A DNA stretch of 43,536 bases from Ligilactobacillus ubinensis. GTDB lineage: Bacteria; Bacillota; Bacilli; Lactobacillales; Lactobacillaceae. The stretch lies in NCBI RefSeq assembly GCF_024160875.1, contig NZ_JAIULA010000018.1, positions 15,057 to 58,592 on the forward strand, given 5' to 3'. Positions within the stretch are counted from its first letter, which is position 1, and each line of letters starts with the position of its first letter. The position numbers and the translations under genes were made by a program. Below, one piece after another: positions 35,120-43,236 of this stretch. A model generated the notes under the pieces. It was not told the origin of the DNA, did not search any database, and saw nothing but the letters and a program-made list of their open reading frames with translations.

Positions 35120-36148
35120 TCAAATCTCAAAAACAGTATCTACCTTTTCAGATTTTCCACTTTTTATTGACTTTTCAACAGCTTGTGCTGCCCTTTCTGC
35201 CATAACAGCATCAACACCATCTGCAATTACTGGCTTATCATTTACAACAGAATCTACAAAACTTACAATTTCATTGATGTATGCCTGATGAAATCTTTCT
35301 GTGAAAATTGGTAATGGATTGGCAACTTTTGTGTTATCTTTATTAAAAAGCTCAACAGTTGAATCTGATACATTTTCTGCTTTAGACATTCCCTCTGATC
35401 CAAATACTTCTATTCTTTGATCATATCCATAAACTGCCTGTCGAGAATTATCAATCATCCCAAAGGTGCCATTTTCAAATTGAAGAACTAAGGCAATTGT
35501 ATCTACATCCCCAATCTCCTTCAAAGTAGGGTCTATAAGCGTACCACCTTTTGCATATACCTCAGATATATTAGAATTCATCATGTAACGAACTAAATCT
35601 AAGTCGTGTATTGTAAAATCATATGGAAGAGTTCCAATTCTTTTTATTAATTCTTTGTCTAACACAAACGGATCTCTAGATGTAGATTTAATTATCTGTG
35701 GTTCACCAATTTTTCCTGAAATAATATTTTCATGTATTTCCCTAAATTGGGGGTCCACTCTTCTCTGAAATCCCATTTGAAGTTTTACATTTTTTTCTTT
35801 TACTATTCTAAGGACATCTTTAATTTCATCTTCATTTGTATCCATACTGAATGGTTTCTCACAGAAGATATGTTTTCCTGCCAATGCTGCATCTTTTATA
35901 ATCTGAGCATGTGTATTAGTAGATGTAACAATAACTACTGCATCCACCTCCGGATCATTCAAAACATCAAAATAATCTTTCGTAACAACTGGTATGTTAC
36001 TATATTCCCTTTCCCATGTCTCATCAACTTTTAAATCACAAACATATTTTAGTTTAATAATCTGTGATAAAGTTAATAAATTATTATAGTGGTTATGTCC
36101 TTGTCTTCCTAATCCAATTAAGCCTACACACAATCTGTTGTTATCCAT
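35120..36148 (-). CDS. Gfo/Idh/MocA-family oxidoreductase, inositol-dehydrogenase-like
   Basis: 342 residues from the ATG at 36148 behind GGAGG; the frame to 36163 starts inside that site. NAD-binding GLIGLGRQG (9-17) and the family block FCEKPFS with the conserved Lys (about residue 95) are present, and the C-terminal dimerisation domain carries the His/Asp of HDLDLVRYM. Last gene of the operon. It may be an inositol 2-dehydrogenase, a scyllo-inositol dehydrogenase or act on another inositol isomer. It is the third such paralog in the cluster. Confidence 0.85.
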   Translation of the reverse strand: MDNNRLCVGLIGLGRQGHNHYNNLLTLSQIIKLKYVCDLKVDETWEREYSNIPVVTKDYFDVLNDPEVDAVVIVTSTNTHAQIIKDAALAGKHIFCEKPFSMDTNEDEIKDVLRIVKEKNVKLQMGFQRRVDPQFREIHENIISGKIGEPQIIKSTSRDPFVLDKELIKRIGTLPYDFTIHDLDLVRYMMNSNISEVYAKGGTLIDPTLKEIGDVDTIALVLQFENGTFGMIDNSRQAVYGYDQRIEVFGSEGMSKAENVSDSTVELFNKDNTKVANPLPIFTERFHQAYINEIVSFVDSVVNDKPVIADGVDAVMAERAAQAVEKSIKSGKSEKVDTVFEI

Positions 36149-36172
36149 GTAAAATTCCTCCAATAAATACTG

Positions 36173-36457
36173 TCACTTAGTATCATCCATTACTATTTCT
36201 GATTTGTTCAATAGTAACTCATCGATTTCGTTTTGAAACTTTTTAAAGTAATCATACGTTAAATGATTTTCATGTGCCTTTGCACTTTCCCATTGCTCAA
36301 TTAAAACATATTTATTTCCATCAATTGCATCTTTCAAAAACTCATATCTTATGCAACCTTCTTCAAATCGAGAGTTAATTGTCAAATTTGTTAATAGTCC
36401 TACAAATTCACTTTTTTTACTAGGCTTCGGATAAAAAAAAGCATTAATAACTTTCAT
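36173..36457 (-). CDS. ABM-domain (antibiotic biosynthesis monooxygenase-like) protein
   Basis: 94 residues, one ferredoxin-like ABM domain: KVINAFFYPKPSKKSEFVGLL, then RFEEGCIRYEFLKDAID, YVLIEQWESAKAHENHL. These small dimeric proteins include heme- or cofactor-free oxygenases, YgiN-type quinol monooxygenase and isomerase-like members. It lies 15 bases downstream of iolK and before the Gfo/Idh gene, in one operon. Not a standard part of the inositol pathway as I know it; a role in handling a reactive aldehyde or in isomerising an intermediate is only a guess. Confidence 0.85.
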   Translation of the reverse strand: MKVINAFFYPKPSKKSEFVGLLTNLTINSRFEEGCIRYEFLKDAIDGNKYVLIEQWESAKAHENHLTYDYFKKFQNEIDELLLNKSEIVMDDTK

Positions 36458-36472
36458 GTGCTCTATCTCCTT

Positions 36473-36865
36473 TTACAATTTACCATTTATAAACTGTGCC
36501 TCACCTAAGCCAAAGCTCCATCCATCATCACCATTGAATGTCATATTAATAACTAAATCATTAGGTTTCACTAGACTGGCTTTACTTAAATTATCAGCCA
36601 ACTGTTTGTAAAATTTCAATATATCTTCTTTTTTTCTTTTTCTACTAGTTAATGAAAGAACTAGTACCTTATCACTTCGTTCAATACCTAATCCAGTATC
36701 TTGAATAACCATTTCATAACGTTCGTGTTGTGTCACAATCTGATAACAATCTCTAATTGGAACATTAAAATTATTAATAATAGTTTCTTGTGTTATCGAT
36801 AAAATCTGTCCTATTTCTTCTGGTGTCCTAACATTTTTAATCATATCAAATCTTACTAGTGGCAT
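36473..36865 (-). CDS. iolK: Malonate-semialdehyde decarboxylase (tautomerase superfamily)
   Basis: 130 residues with Met removed giving catalytic Pro1. Counting from that proline, Asp38 (VPIRDCYQ), Arg74 and Arg76 (SRKR) correspond within one position to Asp37, Arg73 and Arg75 of the Pseudomonas enzyme, and EMVIQDTGLG...RS and GWSFG are shared blocks (from memory of that sequence). It converts malonate semialdehyde, the product of the IolJ aldolase, to acetaldehyde and CO2. iolK is described in the iol cluster of Lactobacillus casei. It follows iolJ directly. Confidence 0.85.
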   Translation of the reverse strand: MPLVRFDMIKNVRTPEEIGQILSITQETIINNFNVPIRDCYQIVTQHERYEMVIQDTGLGIERSDKVLVLSLTSRKRKKEDILKFYKQLADNLSKASLVKPNDLVINMTFNGDDGWSFGLGEAQFINGKL

Positions 36866-36891
36866 ATTCTATCTTCCCTCTCTCTTTTCGG

Positions 36892-37740
36892 TTATGCCTT
36901 ATTCCAAACATGGAATTCATGCATTTTAGATTCAACTAAATGTGCAATTCCCTTTTTTCCATCTTCCAAAACAGGTATAGGTTCATGCCCAACATTTTTA
37001 GCATTTATACTCTCTCTTACAGAATTTAACCATGCATAGTTTACTTCGGTATTAATATTAATTTTTGCAGTACCATTTTTTATAGCTGCTTGTATTTGAT
37101 CATTTGGTATTCCGGATGCACCATGCAATACTAATGGTAACTTAGTTTTTTCAGAAATTTGCTTCATTCGCTCAAAATTTAAATTTGGTTTTCCCGTATA
37201 ATCACCATGAACCGATCCAAGTGCTGCAGCCAAAGCATCAACTCCTGTTTTTGCCATTTTCTCAGCATCTTCTATACTAGCATATTTTATGCCGCTGATT
37301 AATCCATTTTCATTTCCACCAACAGCTCCAACTTCTGCCTCAACAGAAACATTTCTCAAATGTGCGTAATGAACTACCTCTTGTGTTTTAACAATATTTT
37401 CATCTATTGGTAATTTAGAACCATCATACATCACAGATGTATAGCCTGCATCAATAGCTTCTTTTGCTCGTGCTACTGATAATCCATGGTCTAGATGCAA
37501 AACTACCGGAATACTTATCTCTAATTGTTCAATCATATAATTTACTAAACCACTGATATACTCAAAACCACCTAGTTGATCTACAACTCTATCCGATGTA
37601 GCTAATACTATTGGCGTATTGCTTTTTTGAGCGGTTTTAAGGTATGTTGTAATCCAATCATCACCATTAATATTGAAATGCCCCAATGCGTACTTATTGT
37701 TTTTAGCGTCTTGTATTAATTTAAACATCGGAACTAACAT
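36892..37740 (-). CDS. iolJ: Class II aldolase IolJ (6-phospho-5-dehydro-2-deoxy-D-gluconate aldolase)
   Basis: 282 residues from the ATG at 37740; an upstream frame runs into iolD without a proper site. Zinc-dependent fructose-bisphosphate-aldolase family: GHFNINGDD, LHLDHGLSV with the zinc histidines, YDGSKLP, GSVHGDYTG and LHGASGI. It splits the phosphorylated inositol intermediate to dihydroxyacetone phosphate and malonate semialdehyde. Position between iolD and iolK fixes the substrate better than sequence; plain FBP aldolase would be the alternative. Confidence 0.9.
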   Translation of the reverse strand: MLVPMFKLIQDAKNNKYALGHFNINGDDWITTYLKTAQKSNTPIVLATSDRVVDQLGGFEYISGLVNYMIEQLEISIPVVLHLDHGLSVARAKEAIDAGYTSVMYDGSKLPIDENIVKTQEVVHYAHLRNVSVEAEVGAVGGNENGLISGIKYASIEDAEKMAKTGVDALAAALGSVHGDYTGKPNLNFERMKQISEKTKLPLVLHGASGIPNDQIQAAIKNGTAKININTEVNYAWLNSVRESINAKNVGHEPIPVLEDGKKGIAHLVESKMHEFHVWNKA

Positions 37741-37756
37741 TTTTTCTAACACCCTT

Positions 37757-39679
37757 CTAGTATTTAAAAGCCTCTTTTGTATGCTTTTTCGTATCTTCAA
37801 ATACTTCTTTTATTTTTTCACTTGGAGAAACTTCTGGATCTCCAACATGCCACCAAGTTTTTCCATATCCATGTGTCATAGTTTTAGGTAATACACGGAC
37901 TTCAATTAAAGTAGATTTTTGCTGTTTTTTAGCGTCATCTAAAGCCCGCATAAATTCTGCAACTGTATTTACTTTATAGCTAACTGCGCCATAACCTTCA
38001 GCAACTTTAGCATAATCAATATTTAAAATGCCATTGTTTTCAGTTTTAAATTCCGTTAAGAAGCTTGCTTGTCCATGTGACATTTGCAGATTATTAATAG
38101 AATGAAAACCTGAATTATTAAATAAAACTACGTTAATTTTCTTATTATATTGAATTGCGGTAACCAGTTCTGAATGCAACATGAGAAAACTACCATCACC
38201 AACCAATGAATAAACTTCTTTATCTGGTTTAGCTAATTTAATTCCTAAAGCTGCTGGAACCTCATATCCCATCATTGAATAACCATATTCCATGTGATAC
38301 GTGTATTCTCCATAGGGATTCCAAATTCGATGTACGTCTCCTGGTAAAGATCCAGCTGCTGCTACGATAACAGCGTCTTTTTCAATATGCTCATTCATAG
38401 CAATCAGTGCTGATGTTTGTGTTAATTTTGTATCTAAAGCTTGGGAATATTTGATTAACTTATCATGGCTATAGTGGCCTGCAATCTCTGGCTCAAAATC
38501 TGCTACATCAAAAGTAGTTTTAGATAGCCGATCTCTTTCAACATTCCATTTTACTTTTAATTCACTTAAATTATTATATTGACTCTTATAATCAGTGACA
38601 ACTGTTAATAGTTTCTCAAAAAAGCTTTTAATGTCTGCTACAACAGGAAATCCATCAAGTTTCAATGCCTGTATTCTACTTAAGTTTACATTAATTACTT
38701 TTACTTTATTAGGATCAAAACTTGTTTTTGAAGAAGTAGTAAAGTCAGTATATCTACTTCCTGCAGCAATTATTAAATCTGCCTCATCGACTGCTTCATT
38801 TGCAGCTGATGTACCTAAAACACCAACCCCGCCCAAGTTATTTCTAAAATTATATGAAATTGTTGACTTACCAGTAGCAGTTTCGACAATTGGCACTTCA
38901 CATAGCGAAGAAAAACGCTTAATGGCTTCTCCAGCTTCACTATACTTAGCTCCACCACCTAAAATTATCACAGGCTTCTTAGAACTTTTTAAAATTTCAC
39001 TAGCTTTTTCCATTTCATATTCACTTGGAGCAATACGCTTTACAACATATACTCGTTTCTTAAAAAACGATTCTGGATAATCCCATGCCTCTGCCTCAGT
39101 ATCTTGTGGTAAACAAATAGTTACTGGACCCGTTGTAGCAGGGTTTGTCAATACTTCAAAACCCTTGATTAGGGCTGACATTAATTGTTCTGGTCGTTCA
39201 ATACGATCCCAATATTTAGAAACTGCCTTTAAAGAATCGTTTGTAGTAACTGCCGAACTCATCGCCGGCTCAATTTGTTGAAGAACTGGATCAGGCTGTC
39301 TACTAGCAAAGGTATCTGCTGGTAAAATCAATAAAGGTATATTATTAACATATGCATTACCAGCAGCAGTTACGAAGTTTGCCGATCCAGGTCCCGCAGA
39401 TGCTGTTACCGCATAAACCTTTTTTCGTAAACTTTCTCTACTAAAAGCTATTGCACTACTTGCCATTCCTTGTTCATTATGCCCTTGAAAAACTTTTAAA
39501 CGTCCTGGATTATCAAATAACGCCTCTCCTAATCCTAAAACATTTCCATGCCCAAATATACCAAATACACCTTCAACAAATGGTTCTATTTTCCCATCAA
39601 CATTTAAATATTGTTGATTCAAAAATTTAACTAATGCCTGGGCGGTAGTTAACCTAACTGTTCTTTCATTTCCAGACAT
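37757..39679 (-). CDS. iolD: 3D-(3,5/4)-trihydroxycyclohexane-1,2-dione acylhydrolase
   Basis: 640 residues, ThDP-dependent enzyme with three domains. Start is the ATG at 39679 right after AAGGAGG; a TTG frame to 39688 is not used. The N-terminal activating Glu lies around the GHGNVLGLG/QGHNEQGMA blocks, a Rossmann middle domain follows, and the C-terminal ThDP-binding GDGSF...NN motif is clear (about 495-525). It opens the ring of the inositol-derived dione. iolC ends only one base before. Confidence 0.95.
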   Translation of the reverse strand: MSGNERTVRLTTAQALVKFLNQQYLNVDGKIEPFVEGVFGIFGHGNVLGLGEALFDNPGRLKVFQGHNEQGMASSAIAFSRESLRKKVYAVTASAGPGSANFVTAAGNAYVNNIPLLILPADTFASRQPDPVLQQIEPAMSSAVTTNDSLKAVSKYWDRIERPEQLMSALIKGFEVLTNPATTGPVTICLPQDTEAEAWDYPESFFKKRVYVVKRIAPSEYEMEKASEILKSSKKPVIILGGGAKYSEAGEAIKRFSSLCEVPIVETATGKSTISYNFRNNLGGVGVLGTSAANEAVDEADLIIAAGSRYTDFTTSSKTSFDPNKVKVINVNLSRIQALKLDGFPVVADIKSFFEKLLTVVTDYKSQYNNLSELKVKWNVERDRLSKTTFDVADFEPEIAGHYSHDKLIKYSQALDTKLTQTSALIAMNEHIEKDAVIVAAAGSLPGDVHRIWNPYGEYTYHMEYGYSMMGYEVPAALGIKLAKPDKEVYSLVGDGSFLMLHSELVTAIQYNKKINVVLFNNSGFHSINNLQMSHGQASFLTEFKTENNGILNIDYAKVAEGYGAVSYKVNTVAEFMRALDDAKKQQKSTLIEVRVLPKTMTHGYGKTWWHVGDPEVSPSEKIKEVFEDTKKHTKEAFKY

Positions 39680-39680
39680 G

Positions 39681-40652
39681 TTATTCAACCTCCTTTATTT
39701 TAGCTGTTTTCAAGAAATTTTCTATTTCTTCAACAGTAGGCATTGCATCTGATGAGCTAAGTTTACTAATAACAATTGAGGCAGATGCTCCACCAAACTT
39801 AAGTGCTGTTTCAATTCCTAAGTTTTTTGAATACGCATACAAAAACGCTGCAGCAAACGAATCTCCTGCGCCAAAACTCTTTAATACTTTAGTTTCATAC
39901 GCATATCCTCTGTAAATTTTTCCTTCCTTTGTATATGCATACGATCCTTTTGAACCTACTTTAATAACAATTAGCTGTGCATCATGCTTAAAAAGTTCGG
40001 CAACCGTTTCATCATTTGTATTACCAATACCATTTTCAAGAACATCATATTCATCACGAGTTCCAATTATTACATCTGCATGATTTGCAATGATTTTATA
40101 ATAAATTGATGTTTCTTCTGCATTTTTCCACGTATATGGACGATAATCTAATTCAAAAACAACCTTCACTCCGAGTTTTTTAGCTAAAAACATGGATTTA
40201 ATGATTGCTTCTCTTGATGGACTTTGTGCTAATCCTGTACCTGAAATCACTAACATGTTGGCTTGACTAATATATTCTCCATTTATTTCATCTGAAGTTA
40301 AATATAAATCAGCAACTTGATCTCTGTACATCAAAATATCACATTCTGTCGGACTTAAAATCTCTGTAAAAGTTAATCCTGTTTTGTGTCCATCTTTATC
40401 CACTACTAGATTACTTGTATCAATTCCAGCTTCTTTCATATAAAGCTTCACATAATTTCCAAGTTGATCATCTGCTATCTTACCTATAAAGCCAACCTTC
40501 TGTCCTAATCTTGCTGAACCAATCGCTATATTTGCTGGAGAACCACCAACATATTTAGCAAAAGTTTTAGTTTCTTCCATTGGTCTATTATATTCAACAG
40601 CATTAAGATCAACAGCTGCTCGTCCAATTGCAATCAGGTCAAATTTTTTCAT
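39681..40652 (-). CDS. iolC: 5-dehydro-2-deoxygluconokinase
   Basis: 323 residues, PfkB sugar-kinase fold. N-terminal YVGGSPANIAIGSARLG and C-terminal SFGAGDSFAAAF with the catalytic Asp of GAGD (about residue 259) are complete. It phosphorylates 5-dehydro-2-deoxygluconate from IolB, making the IolJ substrate. Second gene of the operon, 11 bases after iolB. Confidence 0.95.
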   Translation of the reverse strand: MKKFDLIAIGRAAVDLNAVEYNRPMEETKTFAKYVGGSPANIAIGSARLGQKVGFIGKIADDQLGNYVKLYMKEAGIDTSNLVVDKDGHKTGLTFTEILSPTECDILMYRDQVADLYLTSDEINGEYISQANMLVISGTGLAQSPSREAIIKSMFLAKKLGVKVVFELDYRPYTWKNAEETSIYYKIIANHADVIIGTRDEYDVLENGIGNTNDETVAELFKHDAQLIVIKVGSKGSYAYTKEGKIYRGYAYETKVLKSFGAGDSFAAAFLYAYSKNLGIETALKFGGASASIVISKLSSSDAMPTVEEIENFLKTAKIKEVE

Positions 40653-40663
40653 TTTAAATTCCT

Positions 40664-41479
40664 CTACTTTCTATTAATAATCCATTCAAGATCTGGATCA
40701 TTATGAAATTTCCAAATTCTACTTGGTCCAGCCATAATATTCAAATAATAACTTTCAAATCCATCGGGAACAGCTACCGGATGATATCCCTTTGGAACTA
40801 CTACTACATCTCCACTATTAACTGTCATCGTTTCATCTAGGGAATGGTCATCTGTATATACGTGTTGGAAAACAAATCCCGTTTTAGGGTTCATTTCATG
40901 ATAATAAATTTCTTCAAGAAAAGATTCTGTTGGTAAATTATCATGGTCATGGCGATGTGGTGGATAACTTGACCAATTTGCTGATTCTGTATAAACCTCA
41001 ACTAACAATAATTTGTCTGCAAATGGCAAATCATCTGGTAATATATTTTGAACTAATCTTTTATTATTATATTTCCCACGATGTTCAATTTGATGAATAT
41101 CTCCCTTTAATAGACGAGTTGGAAATTTCTTTTCTGTAGGTGAGTATGCCATTAATATTTTACAATCAGTTTCTGCAATTACTTCAATCGAACTTCCTAC
41201 CCCTGCATAAACTGAATCAGTTGGGATTTTATCAAATACAGATTGTCTTTGTCCAATATTCTCAAACGTCTCATCATTTACTTTTACAGTAGCTTTGCCA
41301 GTTAAAATAACAATACCAACTTCGTGAGCTTTCTCTTTTTCAATATATTTATAACTTTTCTCTATCGTTAATACTTTAAGTCCTGTATATTTCATTGGTG
41401 AATTTTGTTCATCAACTTGTTGAATTAAATTTACACCTGGAAAAACCAAATTATTTTGTGAATGGTAAAGTAAACTCAT
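40664..41479 (-). CDS. iolB: 5-deoxy-glucuronate isomerase
   Basis: 271 residues from the ATG at 41479 behind GAGGGG; an in-frame start at 41518 is unsupported. Bicupin with metal-binding HRHDHD-type cluster (YPPHRHDHDNLPTESFLEE) and VVPKGYHPV, the IolB hallmarks. It isomerises 5-deoxy-glucuronate, the ring-opened product of IolD, to 5-dehydro-2-deoxygluconate. First gene of the downstream iol transcription unit. Confidence 0.95.
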   Translation of the reverse strand: MSLLYHSQNNLVFPGVNLIQQVDEQNSPMKYTGLKVLTIEKSYKYIEKEKAHEVGIVILTGKATVKVNDETFENIGQRQSVFDKIPTDSVYAGVGSSIEVIAETDCKILMAYSPTEKKFPTRLLKGDIHQIEHRGKYNNKRLVQNILPDDLPFADKLLLVEVYTESANWSSYPPHRHDHDNLPTESFLEEIYYHEMNPKTGFVFQHVYTDDHSLDETMTVNSGDVVVVPKGYHPVAVPDGFESYYLNIMAGPSRIWKFHNDPDLEWIINRK

Positions 41480-41522
41480 AATATATCCCCTCTTTAAAAA
41501 ATTTATTAATATCTTCAAGTTA

Positions 41523-41551
41523 ATATTATCTCTATTTTAACCACGAGTCAA
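41523..41551 (-). promoter_or_regulatory. Promoter of the iolB-iolC-iolD-iolJ-iolK unit
   Basis: TTGACT (41551-41546), 17-base spacer and TAATAT (41528-41523), 44 bases before the iolB start. It shows that the downstream iol genes can be transcribed separately from iolG. Confidence 0.65.
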
Positions 41552-41596
41552 CCAAAACATGACAATAAAACTACAAATAATAACAAATAACATTAT

Positions 41597-42037
41597 CTAT
41601 CTTTTCATCAAAAAGACACCTGTAACCACTAATATAATACCAACTATACGCGGTGTATTTAGAAGAACAGGTTCATTTCCAAACCACCCAAAGTAATCAA
41701 TTATGGTTGCCATTATTAATTGACCAGCTATAAAAATCGTAAAAAAATATGAATAACTTATTTTAGTAGGAACTATAATCATTGAGGAAACTATAATAAC
41801 ACTAAAAATCCCTCCACTTAATGACCACCAAGATACATTATGAAGCGATCCTAAGCTAGTGTTCTTCTCTATAAATAAAGCCACTACAACCATTATGACA
41901 GCACCTATAAAATTACTTATAGCTCCACTTAAATATGCAGAATGTACTTGATTGCGTAATTCATAATTAACACCACTTTGGATTGGTTGTGATAAACCTG
42001 CAATTATAGCAAATAAAATAAATAAATAATTAATCAT
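41597..42037 (-). CDS. DMT-superfamily transporter, YdcZ/DUF606 type
   Basis: 146 residues, about five membrane segments, half the size of usual DMT carriers and probably working as a dimer. N-terminal LFAIIAGLSQPIQSGVNYELR and FTIFIAGQLIMATIIDYFGWFG are characteristic blocks. It sits between the two parts of the iol cluster in the usual place of an inositol transporter, but known inositol carriers are MFS proteins, so a role in inositol or product transport is a guess. An intrinsic terminator stands right in front of its ribosome binding site. Confidence 0.85.
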   Translation of the reverse strand: MINYLFILFAIIAGLSQPIQSGVNYELRNQVHSAYLSGAISNFIGAVIMVVVALFIEKNTSLGSLHNVSWWSLSGGIFSVIIVSSMIIVPTKISYSYFFTIFIAGQLIMATIIDYFGWFGNEPVLLNTPRIVGIILVVTGVFLMKR

Positions 42038-42051
42038 TTCATCTTCCTCCT

Positions 42052-42085
42052 AAAAAAACCCATAGACTTTTTACAAATCTATGGG
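42052..42085 (-). terminator. Terminator immediately before the ydcZ-like gene
   Basis: Minus strand CCCATAGA (42085-42078), 11-base loop, TCTATGGG (42066-42059) and TTTTTTT (42058-42052). The AGGAGGA ribosome binding site of the transporter gene starts directly after the T run. Confidence 0.88.
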
Positions 42086-42144
42086 CTATCATCTCATAAC
42101 TTATAATTTTACTATATTAAAACACTACCTACACTATAGTTTCT

Positions 42145-43188
42145 TCAAATATCATAATGAATTGTTACCAATTTTCCAGTATTGGCTGACTCTTGGCAAC
42201 TTTTAGCAATAAGTAATGCTTTAATTCCATCATCAACAGTTACAGATGGTTGTTTTTGTTCAGCAATGTTTTGAACAAAATCTTGGACCTCTTTTGTAAA
42301 TGCATCATCAAATCTTTCTCCAAAACTTTGCAAAGAAGGTTTAACCACACCAGATTCATTAAACACAGTTACCCGATTCATATCTGGATGTTCTCCAACT
42401 CTCAACCAGCCATCAGAACCCATTATCTCTAATTCAACCTGATTTCCGTGCGCTGCATGTCGTCCACCTATTAAAGTAGCAATAGTTCCACCATCAAATT
42501 TAAGCTGTGCTACACCTGTCTCAAACTCTCCAATTTCAGCTAATTCTGGTGCCGCAATATTACTTGTTAACCCATAAGCCTCTATCGGTTCTTGATTGGT
42601 AAACCATCTTATTAAATCTACATCATGGATATTCATGTCTACAAAAATACCACCTGAATCTGCTGCAGATGCAAATTTTTTAAAACTTTCCATTCCTGAA
42701 ATTGGATCAATCCCATAGCCTCTCATATAGATAATCTTACCTATTTTACCATCATCCACCAATTTCTTAGCATATTGATAAGACTCATCATAACGACGCA
42801 TAAATCCACTTTGGAAAATTTGTTTAGGGTGGCTATGAATAACTTCAGCCATTTTCTTTACCTCATCTAAATCAAGACCTAGAGGTTTTTCACAAAAAAC
42901 ATGTAACCCAGCTTCCATCGCATATATTGTCATTTCAGGATGGAATGGTGTTGGTGCAACTATAAATACAGCACTCAAATCTTCCTTATCAATCATTTTT
43001 TTATAGTCTGTATAGGTATTTTTTACACCTAAAGATTCTTGAGCCCACTTCAGTTGATTCTCATCAAGTGCGCAAGCTGCTACTAACTTTACTCCTTGAA
43101 TTTTTTCAACTAAATGTTTAGCATGTCTTGAGCCTAATCTTCCAAGCCCTATAATACCAACTGAGACCTTTCTTGCTAAATCAGTCAT
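42145..43188 (-). CDS. iolG: Gfo/Idh/MocA-family oxidoreductase, inositol 2-dehydrogenase-like
   Basis: 347 residues from the ATG at 43188 behind GGAGGG; a frame to 43212 lacks a site. NAD-binding GIIGLGRLGSRHA (12-24), FCEKPLGLD with catalytic Lys and the DMNIHDVDLIRWF block with His/Asp are all present. It oxidises inositol (myo- or scyllo-) to the keto form. It follows the partial iolG, as iolG1-iolG2 do in the casei cluster. Confidence 0.87.
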   Translation of the reverse strand: MTDLARKVSVGIIGLGRLGSRHAKHLVEKIQGVKLVAACALDENQLKWAQESLGVKNTYTDYKKMIDKEDLSAVFIVAPTPFHPEMTIYAMEAGLHVFCEKPLGLDLDEVKKMAEVIHSHPKQIFQSGFMRRYDESYQYAKKLVDDGKIGKIIYMRGYGIDPISGMESFKKFASAADSGGIFVDMNIHDVDLIRWFTNQEPIEAYGLTSNIAAPELAEIGEFETGVAQLKFDGGTIATLIGGRHAAHGNQVELEIMGSDGWLRVGEHPDMNRVTVFNESGVVKPSLQSFGERFDDAFTKEVQDFVQNIAEQKQPSVTVDDGIKALLIAKSCQESANTGKLVTIHYDI

Positions 43189-43236
43189 ATTATCCCTCCA
43201 TACTCTAATCAATTACCAACTGAAACTACTTTACAT

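Noticed and set aside
36892-37740. Glycolytic fructose-bisphosphate aldolase
   Set aside because: Same family, but its place between iolD and iolK makes IolJ the better call.
37757-39080. Plus-strand open frames inside iolD and other minus-strand genes
   Set aside because: They mirror the codon pattern of the real genes and lack ribosome binding sites or recognisable domains.
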